This document shows positions 16,139 through 23,115 of a DNA stretch of 26,423 nucleotides, piece after piece. The notes beneath the pieces are model-generated. The model had not been told where the DNA came from. It was given only the letters and a program-made list of their open reading frames with translations, and made no database searches. Within the stretch, counting starts at the first letter, position 1. The number at the start of each line of letters is the position of its first letter. The DNA comes from CAYOMP01 sp964405075 (lineage in GTDB: Bacteria; Bacillota; Clostridia; Lachnospirales; Lachnospiraceae), in NCBI GenBank assembly GCA_964405075.1, contig CAYOMP010000026.1:1-26423 (forward strand). The letters run 5' to 3'. The translations under genes and the position numbers were made by a program.

Positions 16139-16202
16139 ATATCCAGTTTGATGCAAATTGAGCATACCAGTTAAAAAGTTTTTAAAAATAAAGATAAGAA
16201 AA

Positions 16203-16231
16203 TTGACAGTATCAGAAATTTAAGGCAATAT
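16203..16231 (+). promoter_or_regulatory. Candidate promoter of the first MATE gene
   Basis: A consensus TTGACA (16203-16208) with 17 nt to CAATAT (16226-16231), a weak -10. The rest of the divergent intergenic region 16021-16292 holds the opposite promoter and nothing else I can name. Confidence 0.4.
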
Positions 16232-16292
16232 TGTATGTGGGATTTTTGCTATTAACCATAATATTGTACATACAAAATTAATAGGAGGAAAA

Positions 16293-17654
16293 ATGGAAAA
16301 ATTGAATAATTCATTAGGTGAAGTTGAGATAAGTAAATTATTAAGAAAATTTGCAATTCCCAGCATTATAGCTATGTTGGTGGGAGCATTATATAATATT
16401 GTTGACCAGTTTTTTATTGGAAGAAGTGTTGGAGAATTAGGAAATGCAGCTACAAACATTGCTTTTCCATTAAGTACATCCTGTACAGCAATAGCATTAT
16501 TATTGGGTATAGGTGGAGCTTCGACTTTTAACCTTACAATGGGAAAGGGAGATAAGGAGCAGGCACCTTTTTTTATAGGAAATGCGGCTACATTATTATT
16601 TGGATCCGGTGTGTTGTTAGCAGGTGTTACATTACTATTTTTAGAGCCAATGTTGCTTTTCTTTGGTTCGCCAGGGAATGTTTTACCTTATGCAGTGAAA
16701 TATACTGGTATAACGGCAATAGGATTTCCATTCTTAATATTATCAACTGGTGGTGGACATTTAATTAGGGCTGATGGAAGTCCCAGATATTCTATGATTT
16801 GCAATTTAACAGGTGCAATTATAAATACTATTCTTGATCCAATTCTGATATTTGGGTTTGGAATGGGAATGAAGGGAGCAGCTGTGGCTACTGTGATGGG
16901 ACAGGTTTGCTCTGGATTATTGGTTATCAAATATTTGTCGGGCTATAAAACAGTTAAATTAAAGAAGGAACACTTTATACCAAGGTTTAAAATATATTCA
17001 TTTATAATGTCATTAGGGGCAGCACCTTGCTTTAATCAGTTAGCAATGATGGTTGTACAAATTATAATGAATAATTCCCTGACATATTATGGTGCTCAGT
17101 CAGAGTATGGGGAGTCTATTCCTTTAGCTTGTGCAGGAATTATAACTAAAGTTGGTTTAATATTTTTCTCGGTAGTAATAGGGTTATCTCAGGGAATGCA
17201 ACCTATAGCCAGTTTTAATTATGGGGCGAAAAAATATGATAGAGTTAAAAATGTATATTTATTAGCCTGTAAATGTGGATTTATAGTATCTGTAATTGGA
17301 TTTTTGTTGTTTCAGTTAGTACCTAGACAGATTATTTCTTTATTTGGATCGGGTTCTGAAATGTATTATCAGTTTGCAGTAAGATATTTTAGAATATATT
17401 TGTTCTTTACTTTTATTAATTTTATACAGCCGATTACCTCGAATTTTTTCACTGCTATTGGTAAACCAAAGAATGGTATTTTTTTATCTTTAACAAGACA
17501 GATTCTATTTTTATTGCCGTTAATAGTAATATTACCAATAATTATGGGAATAGATGGAATTATGTATGCGGGGCCAATAGCTGATTTGATAGCTGTGGTG
17601 GCATCATTAATAATGGTTAGAAAAGAATTAAAAACTCTGGATTCTCAGATATAG
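16293..17654 (+). CDS. MATE family exporter (MepA-like)
   Basis: A 453-residue multidrug/toxin exporter with about twelve membrane segments in two homologous halves. Signals are VDQFFIGRSVGELGNAA (about 39-55), LIRADGSPRYSMICNLTGA with ILDPILIFGFGMGMKGAAVA in the first half, and QGMQPIASFNYGAKKYDRV in the second, as in MepA-type proteins that use an ion gradient to expel compounds. AGGAGGA at 16283-16289 sits just before the ATG. It stands alone between a divergent operon and the aldolase promoter, with no clear hairpin terminator after its stop. The substrate is unknown. Confidence 0.92.
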   Translation: MEKLNNSLGEVEISKLLRKFAIPSIIAMLVGALYNIVDQFFIGRSVGELGNAATNIAFPLSTSCTAIALLLGIGGASTFNLTMGKGDKEQAPFFIGNAATLLFGSGVLLAGVTLLFLEPMLLFFGSPGNVLPYAVKYTGITAIGFPFLILSTGGGHLIRADGSPRYSMICNLTGAIINTILDPILIFGFGMGMKGAAVATVMGQVCSGLLVIKYLSGYKTVKLKKEHFIPRFKIYSFIMSLGAAPCFNQLAMMVVQIIMNNSLTYYGAQSEYGESIPLACAGIITKVGLIFFSVVIGLSQGMQPIASFNYGAKKYDRVKNVYLLACKCGFIVSVIGFLLFQLVPRQIISLFGSGSEMYYQFAVRYFRIYLFFTFINFIQPITSNFFTAIGKPKNGIFLSLTRQILFLLPLIVILPIIMGIDGIMYAGPIADLIAVVASLIMVRKELKTLDSQI

Positions 17655-17682
17655 TAAAAGTAAACAAAGTATGTTGATGAAT

Positions 17683-17732
17683 CCACAAAAAGACAAAACA
17701 AAATAACAAAAACCACACAAAACAACAAAAAA
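17683..17732 (+). other. A/C-only tract upstream of the aldolase promoter
   Basis: In these 50 bases all but two are A or C on the plus strand, with repeated ACAAAA-like units. It ends 4 nt before the -35 box and may act as an AT-rich upstream element for RNA polymerase, or be the unstructured end of the MATE transcript. Confidence 0.5.
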
Positions 17733-17735
17733 TGC

Positions 17736-17764
17736 TTGCATAAAAAAAAGAACTCATATATAAT
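17736..17764 (+). promoter_or_regulatory. Strong promoter of the aldolase gene
   Basis: TTGCAT (17736-17741), a 17-nt spacer and a perfect TATAAT (17759-17764). The leader of about 70 nt can form a 6-bp hairpin, ATCAGA (17780-17785) with TCTGAT (17799-17804). Confidence 0.8.
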
Positions 17765-17839
17765 TAATGTAGAAAGAGAATCAGAGAGGAATTAGAAATC
17801 TGATGCAAATAAATTTTAGTATAGAAAGCAGGTAGTATT

Positions 17840-18685
17840 GTGAGAGACGTAAATAATATTTTAGATGTAGAATTTATAAAAGGTTTTTGTAGATTGTGTC
17901 AGGATGGTTTCGATTTAGGATGGCATGAAAGAAATGGTGGTAATTTAACATATCGTATAAAACCAGAAGAAGTTAGACAGATTGCACACACTCTTAGCAC
18001 AACTGGACAGTGGAATCCAATCGGAACTAGTGTACCAGGACTTGCAGGAGAATACTTTTTAGTAACAGGTTCAGGAAAATATTTTAGAAATGTGATGACC
18101 GATCCTAGAAATAACATTGCTATTATCAAACTTGATGATAGAGGAGAGAATTATCAGATTCAGTGGGGATTGATTGATGGTGGTAAACCAACTAGTGAGC
18201 TTCCAAGCCATTTGATGAATCATGAAGTTAAGAAAGCAGCTTCAAATGGTTTACATAGAGTTATTTATCATTGCCATGCAACAAATGTTATTGCACTTAC
18301 ATTTGTTTTGCCATTAGATGATGAAGTGTTTACAAGAGAGTTATGGGAAATGGCTACAGAATGTCCGGTAGTATTCCCAGATGGTGTTGGTGTTGTAGGC
18401 TGGATGGTTCCAGGTGGAAGAGATATTGCTGTGGCAACTAGTGAATTAATGAAAAAATATGATGTTGCTATTTGGGCGCATCATGGAATTTTCTGTTCTG
18501 GTGAAGACTTTGACTTAACATTTGGACTTGCACATACTGTTGAAAAATCTGCCGAGATTTTAGTGAAACAGCTTTCAATGTGTCCAAATAAATTACAGAC
18601 AATTTCTCCACAGAATTTCAGAGATTTAGCTAGAGACTTCAATGTTAGCTTGCCAGAGAGATTTTTATACGAAAAACTTAAATAG
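17840..18685 (+). CDS. rhaD: Rhamnulose-1-phosphate aldolase
   Basis: A 281-residue class II zinc aldolase that splits L-rhamnulose 1-phosphate into dihydroxyacetone phosphate and L-lactaldehyde. It aligns along its whole length with E. coli RhaD (274 residues): WHERNGGNLTYR (28-39), VTGSGKYFRNV (75-85), TSELPSH (118-124) with the catalytic-position Glu120, YHCHATN (143-149) with zinc ligands His144 and His146, and WAHHGIF (212-218) with the third ligand His215. The start is GTG 17840, with only a weak AGCAGG ribosome site. It has its own near-consensus promoter and terminator, so it is a single-gene unit. No rhamnose isomerase, kinase, mutarotase or regulator is nearby, which is unusual for rhaD. 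Confidence 0.92.
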   Translation: MRDVNNILDVEFIKGFCRLCQDGFDLGWHERNGGNLTYRIKPEEVRQIAHTLSTTGQWNPIGTSVPGLAGEYFLVTGSGKYFRNVMTDPRNNIAIIKLDDRGENYQIQWGLIDGGKPTSELPSHLMNHEVKKAASNGLHRVIYHCHATNVIALTFVLPLDDEVFTRELWEMATECPVVFPDGVGVVGWMVPGGRDIAVATSELMKKYDVAIWAHHGIFCSGEDFDLTFGLAHTVEKSAEILVKQLSMCPNKLQTISPQNFRDLARDFNVSLPERFLYEKLK

Positions 18686-18730
18686 TTATATTGTTTTTTG
18701 CGGTAACGTTCAAAAGAAAAATGATATTTC

Positions 18731-18777
18731 AAATCCCTTGTATTTGTTCTAATGAGCAACTACAAGGGAATTTTTTT
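18731..18777 (+). terminator. Rho-independent terminator of rhaD
   Basis: CCCTTGTA (18735-18742) pairs with TACAAGGG (18761-18768), flanked by A-rich and T-rich sides, and is followed by seven T (18771-18777). Confidence 0.85.
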
Positions 18778-18860
18778 GGTAATTATAGAGTATGATGTAG
18801 GAAATTCAAGCGATTATATGAAATTGTGTATTTGCACAAATAAGTTTGTCATTTTGTAAA

Positions 18861-18888
18861 TTGTTATTTATGTTTCAACTATTATAAT
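18861..18888 (+). promoter_or_regulatory. Promoter firing into the palindromic element
   Basis: TTGTTA (18861-18866), 16 nt, then a perfect TATAAT (18883-18888). The expected start near 18895 lies about 20 nt before the 196-nt palindrome. Between the rhaD terminator and this promoter (18778-18860) I see nothing. Confidence 0.6.
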
Positions 18889-18916
18889 TTATTTAGAGAA
18901 TGATTATAAATAGAGT

Positions 18917-19112
18917 TGATGAATAGCAGTTATATACAAAAATTTATTTAGCAAACAATTTGCAACGCTTTTACAAACTAATTGCTAACTGCGGCTAAAG
19001 AAATTTCAGCAGTGGCTTCAATTTCAAGCCTTTGTAAGCAATGGATTTTGTAAAAGCTAAAAACGCAAAGATGAAGTTTGCTAAATAAATTTTGTAAATA
19101 CTGCTAATATCA
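18917..19112. repeat. 196-nt nested imperfect palindrome (structured leader RNA or MITE-like repeat)
   Basis: The two halves are complementary in consecutive, correctly ordered blocks. TGAT (18917-18920) pairs with ATCA (19109-19112). TAGCAGT (18924-18930) pairs with ACTGCTA (19100-19106). 18935-18956 pairs with 19076-19096 over 21 bp with one bulge. TTTGC (18959-18963) pairs with GCAAA (19065-19069). GCTTTTACAAA (18967-18977) pairs with 19047-19057, and ATTGCT (18981-18986) with AGCAAT (19037-19042). The apex forms two small hairpins, ACTGC/GCAGT (18988-18992, 19009-19013) and GGCTT/AAGCC (19014-19018, 19026-19030). As RNA this is a long rod with a branched tip. There is no T-run after it, so it reads as a leader of the EamA gene rather than a terminator. 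Confidence 0.8.
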
Positions 19113-19164
19113 CATTCAGAGAAATAGAAAACTTATAATTGGGGAATAGCGAGATGATAGACTT

Positions 19165-20070
19165 ATGACAAACAAAAAAAGGGGAATAACATATGTAACT
19201 GTGGCAGCGGTTTTATGGGCGATTACGGGAGTTTGTGGACAAGTGTTGACACAACAGAGAGGTATAGACCCCATTTGGTTAGGAACAGTAAAGCTGTTAT
19301 GTGGAGGTATTATATTACTCAGTATAGGTTTTATAAAGACAAGTAATTTAGATTACAAAAGTTTATTTTATATATTTAGCAATCGTAAAGATGCAAAAAA
19401 GTTGTTAATATTTTCTGCATTTGGTTCGGGAATGGTGCAAATTTCATATTTTTATGCTGTTTCAAGCTCTAATGCGGCGACTGCAACATTTTTGCAATAT
19501 GTATCTCCGGCTTTTGTTATAGTGATTTTGGCTGTTGTATATAAGCAAAAGCCAAAGAAGATTGAAATTATTAGTACAGTACTTGCATTAATTGGTACAT
19601 TTTTTATAGCTACACATGGAAGTATTACTAATCTGGCATTTACGCCAGCTGCGTTAATGTGGGGGATTTTATCAGCGGTATCACTTGCGTTTTATACGGT
19701 TTATCCAACGAATATTATGAAAAAGTATGGAACTGTAATTATTTTAGGTTGGAGCATGTTTCTTGTTGGGATAATACTGAGCATATGTGTACGTCCGTGG
19801 AGAATGATGGGAAGTCTTATGTTACAGGATGTAGGGATTATTGCATTTATAGTTTTGTTTGGTACGGTAATGTCTTTTTTATTATATTCTATAGGTGTGG
19901 AGTATATTGGTAGTGCTAAGGCTAATATTCTTGCAACATTGGAGCCACTGACTTCAGCAATTCTTTCTTTTTTATTGTTAGGTGTAAAGTTTGAAATGGC
20001 TGATTATATAGGGTTCACATGTATTATTTCAATAGCTTTTTTGCTTGCGTTAGAAAAGGGAACGAAATAG
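19165..20070 (+). CDS. EamA (DMT superfamily) transporter
   Basis: A 301-residue membrane protein with about ten hydrophobic segments, made of two EamA repeats (about 6-140 and 155-297). The first repeat opens with VTVAAVLWAITGVCGQVL and contains SSSNAATATFLQYVSPAFV. The second has AFYTVYPTNIMKKYG and YIGSAKANILATLEPLTSA, the typical second-repeat signature. Family members export amino acids, metabolites or drugs; the cargo is unknown. The ATG at 19165 has no good ribosome site (a GGGG lies about 20 nt away), and a TATAAT at 19134-19139 has no -35 partner. Expression may therefore depend on the upstream promoter and the palindromic leader. A 7-bp hairpin without a T-run (20071-20096) follows the stop. 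Confidence 0.9.
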   Translation: MTNKKRGITYVTVAAVLWAITGVCGQVLTQQRGIDPIWLGTVKLLCGGIILLSIGFIKTSNLDYKSLFYIFSNRKDAKKLLIFSAFGSGMVQISYFYAVSSSNAATATFLQYVSPAFVIVILAVVYKQKPKKIEIISTVLALIGTFFIATHGSITNLAFTPAALMWGILSAVSLAFYTVYPTNIMKKYGTVIILGWSMFLVGIILSICVRPWRMMGSLMLQDVGIIAFIVLFGTVMSFLLYSIGVEYIGSAKANILATLEPLTSAILSFLLLGVKFEMADYIGFTCIISIAFLLALEKGTK

Positions 20071-20174
20071 CTTGTTTGTAGATATGTATAAACAAGTATA
20101 TGTAGATGGCTATAGAGATTAGAAAATATCGGTACAATAATAATCCTAAATTGCAAGCACTTCATTTGGTACAC

Positions 20175-20203
20175 TTGCAACGATATGAAATTTGGCATAT
20201 AAT
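20175..20203 (+). promoter_or_regulatory. Promoter of the murL-murD pair, overlapping an inverted repeat
   Basis: TTGCAA (20175-20180), a 17-nt spacer and a perfect TATAAT (20198-20203); a second TATAAT lies at 20213-20218. The -35 is part of the inverted repeat TTGCAAG (20151-20157) and CTTGCAA (20174-20180), a possible operator. Confidence 0.7.
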
Positions 20204-20242
20204 AAAACAGCGTATAATAATGTTTGTAAAAGGAGAGTAAAT

Positions 20243-21625
20243 ATGCTTTCATATCAGGAACTTAGAAAAGAATATCCTGAATTTATATATAGAGGATATA
20301 ATATAGAAGAAAATAACGAAAAGATTAGAATAGAATATGACTTTGAAATACCGGGATTATCTAAATTCGCACCAACATGGGAGTTTCCAAAGAAAAATGA
20401 TTCATCCTTGGAGTACAAGAATAATAAGTTATTTGAGAATATGGTGTTTTCACTTGGAATGGTTGAACTTGTGAGTTATTGGAAGATTACTTGTTCACCA
20501 AAGGTAAGAGTATTAGCAGGTAAACTCGATAATGAACAGAAAAAATGGTGGAAATCATTGTATTTTAATGGACTTGGCGAGTTTTACTATACTAACGGAA
20601 TTGAAGAAAATGAAGAAGCTTTTATGGATATAATTTCCGAAGGAAAAGACATAGTAAATACTAAGGAAGAATTGGAAAAGCTGTCTTTAAAGAAAAACAA
20701 GGGATGTCTTATTCCTATAGGTGGCGGCAAGGATTCAGCTGTAACCCTTAGTTTACTTAAAAGTAGCAAAAAAGATAACTATTGCTATATAATCAATCCA
20801 AGAGGAGCAACCTTGAACACTGTAGAAAAAGGTGGCTATGCTGACAATAGCACAGTAGCTGTAAAGCGTACTCTTGATAAAAATATGCTAGAACTTAATA
20901 AACAGGGATTTTTAAATGGTCATACACCGTTTTCTGCGATTGTAGCATTTTCGGCTACTATTGCAGCGTATTTGTTTAATTTAAAATATATTGTATTATC
21001 TAACGAATCTAGTGCTAATGAAAGTACAGTAGAAGGAAGTTATGTAAATCATCAATATTCTAAGAGTTTTCAATTTGAAAAAGATTTTCACGAATATGAA
21101 GCTAAATATATTTTAAGTGGAACTTATTATTTTAGTATGCTCAGACCTTTAAGTGAATTTCAAATAGCAAAAATATTTGCTGGGTTTACACAGTATCATG
21201 ATATTTTTAGAAGCTGTAATGCAGGTAGTAAACAGGATATTTGGTGCGGACATTGTCCAAAATGCTTATTTGTATATTTGATTATGTCACCGTTTATAAA
21301 GCAAGATAGATTGGTTGAGATTTTTGGACGTAATATGTTAGAAGATGAAGAGATGATGAAATATTTTGACCAGTTAATAGGAGTGGAAAAAGAAAAACCA
21401 TTTGAGTGTGTAGGTAGTAGAGATGAAATCAACACAGCTATATGCTTAACTATAGATGAAATGAAAAAAAGTGGTACAGCTTTACCATTACTATTTGAAC
21501 ATTATATGGAAACAGGACTTTTTATGTCTTATGAAGATAGAGAATGTCCTTATTTCACACATTATGACCAGGAGAATCTTTTGCCGGAAGAATTCGAAAA
21601 GATTTTGAAAGAGGCTTGCTTTTAA
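20243..21625 (+). CDS. murL: UDP-MurNAc-L-Ala-L-Glu epimerase (MurL-like)
   Basis: A 460-residue soluble protein that I recognise as MurL-like. MurL epimerises the terminal L-Glu of UDP-MurNAc-L-Ala-L-Glu to D-Glu using ATP, as first described in Xanthomonas. Seen here are a PP-loop-type nucleotide motif PIGGGKDSAVTLSLL (158-172), a Ser/Asn-rich central motif LSNESSANESTVEGSY (252-267), and a cysteine motif WCGHCPKC (334-341) in the C-terminal third. AAAGGAG about 8 nt before ATG 20243 fixes the start; an upstream in-frame TTG at 20192 lies in the promoter. Only 15 nt separate it from a MurD-like ligase, as expected for a two-step D-Glu route. It could be misread as a TilS/QueC-like enzyme, but the whole-length pattern and the murD partner argue otherwise. 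Confidence 0.82.
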   Translation: MLSYQELRKEYPEFIYRGYNIEENNEKIRIEYDFEIPGLSKFAPTWEFPKKNDSSLEYKNNKLFENMVFSLGMVELVSYWKITCSPKVRVLAGKLDNEQKKWWKSLYFNGLGEFYYTNGIEENEEAFMDIISEGKDIVNTKEELEKLSLKKNKGCLIPIGGGKDSAVTLSLLKSSKKDNYCYIINPRGATLNTVEKGGYADNSTVAVKRTLDKNMLELNKQGFLNGHTPFSAIVAFSATIAAYLFNLKYIVLSNESSANESTVEGSYVNHQYSKSFQFEKDFHEYEAKYILSGTYYFSMLRPLSEFQIAKIFAGFTQYHDIFRSCNAGSKQDIWCGHCPKCLFVYLIMSPFIKQDRLVEIFGRNMLEDEEMMKYFDQLIGVEKEKPFECVGSRDEINTAICLTIDEMKKSGTALPLLFEHYMETGLFMSYEDRECPYFTHYDQENLLPEEFEKILKEACF

Positions 21626-21640
21626 ACTGGAGGAATAAAT

Positions 21641-22993
21641 ATGCTTAGCTTATTAAAAGATTTGATTATAGATAAAAAAGTACTTATTTTAGGGTTTGGA
21701 CGGGAAGGCAAATCCACATTAAGTACTTTATTAAAGGTTGGAAATTATAAAGAAATTGCTATTGCTGATAAAAATCAGGTAGAGCTTGGAGAGGAGTATT
21801 CCAATGTAGGGATTGAGTTGATTTGTGGAGATAGTTATCTAAGTGTATTAGATGATTTTGATATTGTATTCAAAAGTCCAGGAATCGTATTAAATAAGGA
21901 TATAAAAGAATACAAATGTGAGATTGTATCTCAAACAGAAATCTTTTTTAGAAGATTTAAGAAGCAGATAGTTGGAATTACAGGAACAAAAGGCAAGAGT
22001 ACTGTGACTACACTTATTGCACATATCTTAAAGAGTGCAGGTGTTGATATGGTGCTTGGTGGAAATATTGGAATTCCGGTTTTTGAAGTAGCTGAGGACA
22101 TTAAGGAAGGAACAATTGCAGTTATTGAGTTGTCTTGCCACCAGTTGGAATATATGACTGTGTCACCACATATAGGCGTTTTGTTAAATATATATGAGGA
22201 ACATTTGGATCATTATGGTACAGTAGAAAAATATGCAGCTTCTAAAAGAAAGATTTATGAAAATCAGTCAGAAGGAGATATTTTAATTTGTAATATTAAT
22301 AATGCTCCATCTGATTATGTTGGTGAAATGGTATCTGTTATGTTAAAAAAAGACGGTGTGGGAAAAGCCGATATAGAAGTTGACGGTGCATATATTAAGG
22401 CATTTAATTATGAATATAAGATACCAACTAATGAAATACAATTATTAGGAGAACATAATTATTATAATATTGCAATTGCATATGAAGTATGTAGAAGATT
22501 AGGTGTTAGTGAAGAAGAGTTTACTAATGGACTAAGGACATATCAGACTTTACCACATAGACTTCAATATATTGGAACTTTTGATGGTGTAAAATATTAC
22601 GATGATTCTATATCCACAGCTTGTGAAACTACGATGCAGGCATTATCCAGTTTGGTAGATACTAATACAGTATTAATTGGTGGAATGGATAGAGGAATTA
22701 ATTATGAAAAGTTAGAAGAATTTTTATGTTCGGCTAAGGTGGAACATATAATATTAATGGAAGCAACAGGAAAAAGGATTTTAGAGGAAATCAAAGAGAA
22801 CTTTAAAGGGTTTGAAAGACCGGAACGATTAATATATGTCGAGCATCTTGAAGATGCTGTGAAAAAGGCAAAAGAGATTACGCAAAAGGGGAAGAGTTGT
22901 GTTATGTCACCAGCCGCCGCAAGTTATGGAATTTTTAAAAATTTTGAAGATAGGGGCGAACATTTTGCTGCCTATGTCAGAGGGAATAAATAG
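21641..22993 (+). CDS. murD: MurD-type UDP-MurNAc-L-Ala:glutamate ligase, probably L-Glu specific (MurD2-like)
   Basis: A 450-residue Mur ligase. The N-terminal UDP-binding domain starts near KVLILGFGREG (13-23). The ATP loop is GITGTKGKST (112-121), followed by GGNIGIP (140-146), ELSCHQLE (163-170), HLDHYGTVEKYAASKRKIYE with the lysine that is carbamylated in the family (about 202), LGEHNYYN (269-276), LPHRLQ (304-309), DDSISTA (321-327) and SPAAASYGIFKNFEDRG (423-439). Two positions differ from E. coli MurD at its glutamate site: the DSKATN motif reads DSISTA (Lys348 to Ile324), and Leu416 becomes Tyr429, while Ser415 and Phe422 are kept. GGAGG precedes the ATG. Its close link to murL suggests it adds L-Glu rather than D-Glu; that specificity is inferred. 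Confidence 0.88.
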   Translation: MLSLLKDLIIDKKVLILGFGREGKSTLSTLLKVGNYKEIAIADKNQVELGEEYSNVGIELICGDSYLSVLDDFDIVFKSPGIVLNKDIKEYKCEIVSQTEIFFRRFKKQIVGITGTKGKSTVTTLIAHILKSAGVDMVLGGNIGIPVFEVAEDIKEGTIAVIELSCHQLEYMTVSPHIGVLLNIYEEHLDHYGTVEKYAASKRKIYENQSEGDILICNINNAPSDYVGEMVSVMLKKDGVGKADIEVDGAYIKAFNYEYKIPTNEIQLLGEHNYYNIAIAYEVCRRLGVSEEEFTNGLRTYQTLPHRLQYIGTFDGVKYYDDSISTACETTMQALSSLVDTNTVLIGGMDRGINYEKLEEFLCSAKVEHIILMEATGKRILEEIKENFKGFERPERLIYVEHLEDAVKKAKEITQKGKSCVMSPAAASYGIFKNFEDRGEHFAAYVRGNK

Positions 22994-23115
22994 TTTTATT
23001 AATATATTTTTGCATATGAAAATAGTGTTAGTGAAACTCTATTTGTCTGGTGGTAGAATTTTTGGCATATCTTAAGATAGTTTTTCTTTGATGTTCATTT
23101 GGAAAAGAGGAAGAC

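Noticed and set aside
16021..16160. Riboswitch in the leader of the ECF S-component gene
   Set aside because: I looked for TPP, preQ1, FMN, cobalamin and folate-type core motifs on the minus strand and recognised none; only a small CACG/CGTG hairpin is present.
18481..18759. Minus-strand open frame of 92 codons overlapping rhaD and its terminator
   Set aside because: It runs through the rhaD terminator hairpin and reads antisense to conserved rhaD residues.
19041..19088. 15-codon open frame inside the palindrome (MDFVKAKNAKMKFAK)
   Set aside because: No ribosome site and explained by the stem sequence; an in-frame stop lies two codons before it.
18917..19112. Insertion sequence or CRISPR origin for the palindrome
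   Set aside because: No transposase, no evident target duplication beyond the arms, and no direct-repeat/spacer pattern.
20071..20096. Terminator after the EamA gene
   Set aside because: The 7-bp CTTGTTT/AAACAAG hairpin has no T-run after it, so I left it as a plain hairpin.
20698..21270. TilS/QueC-type tRNA enzyme as identity of the murL product
   Set aside because: The PP-loop and cysteine motif are shared, but length, the central Ser/Asn-rich motif and the adjoining murD gene fit MurL better.
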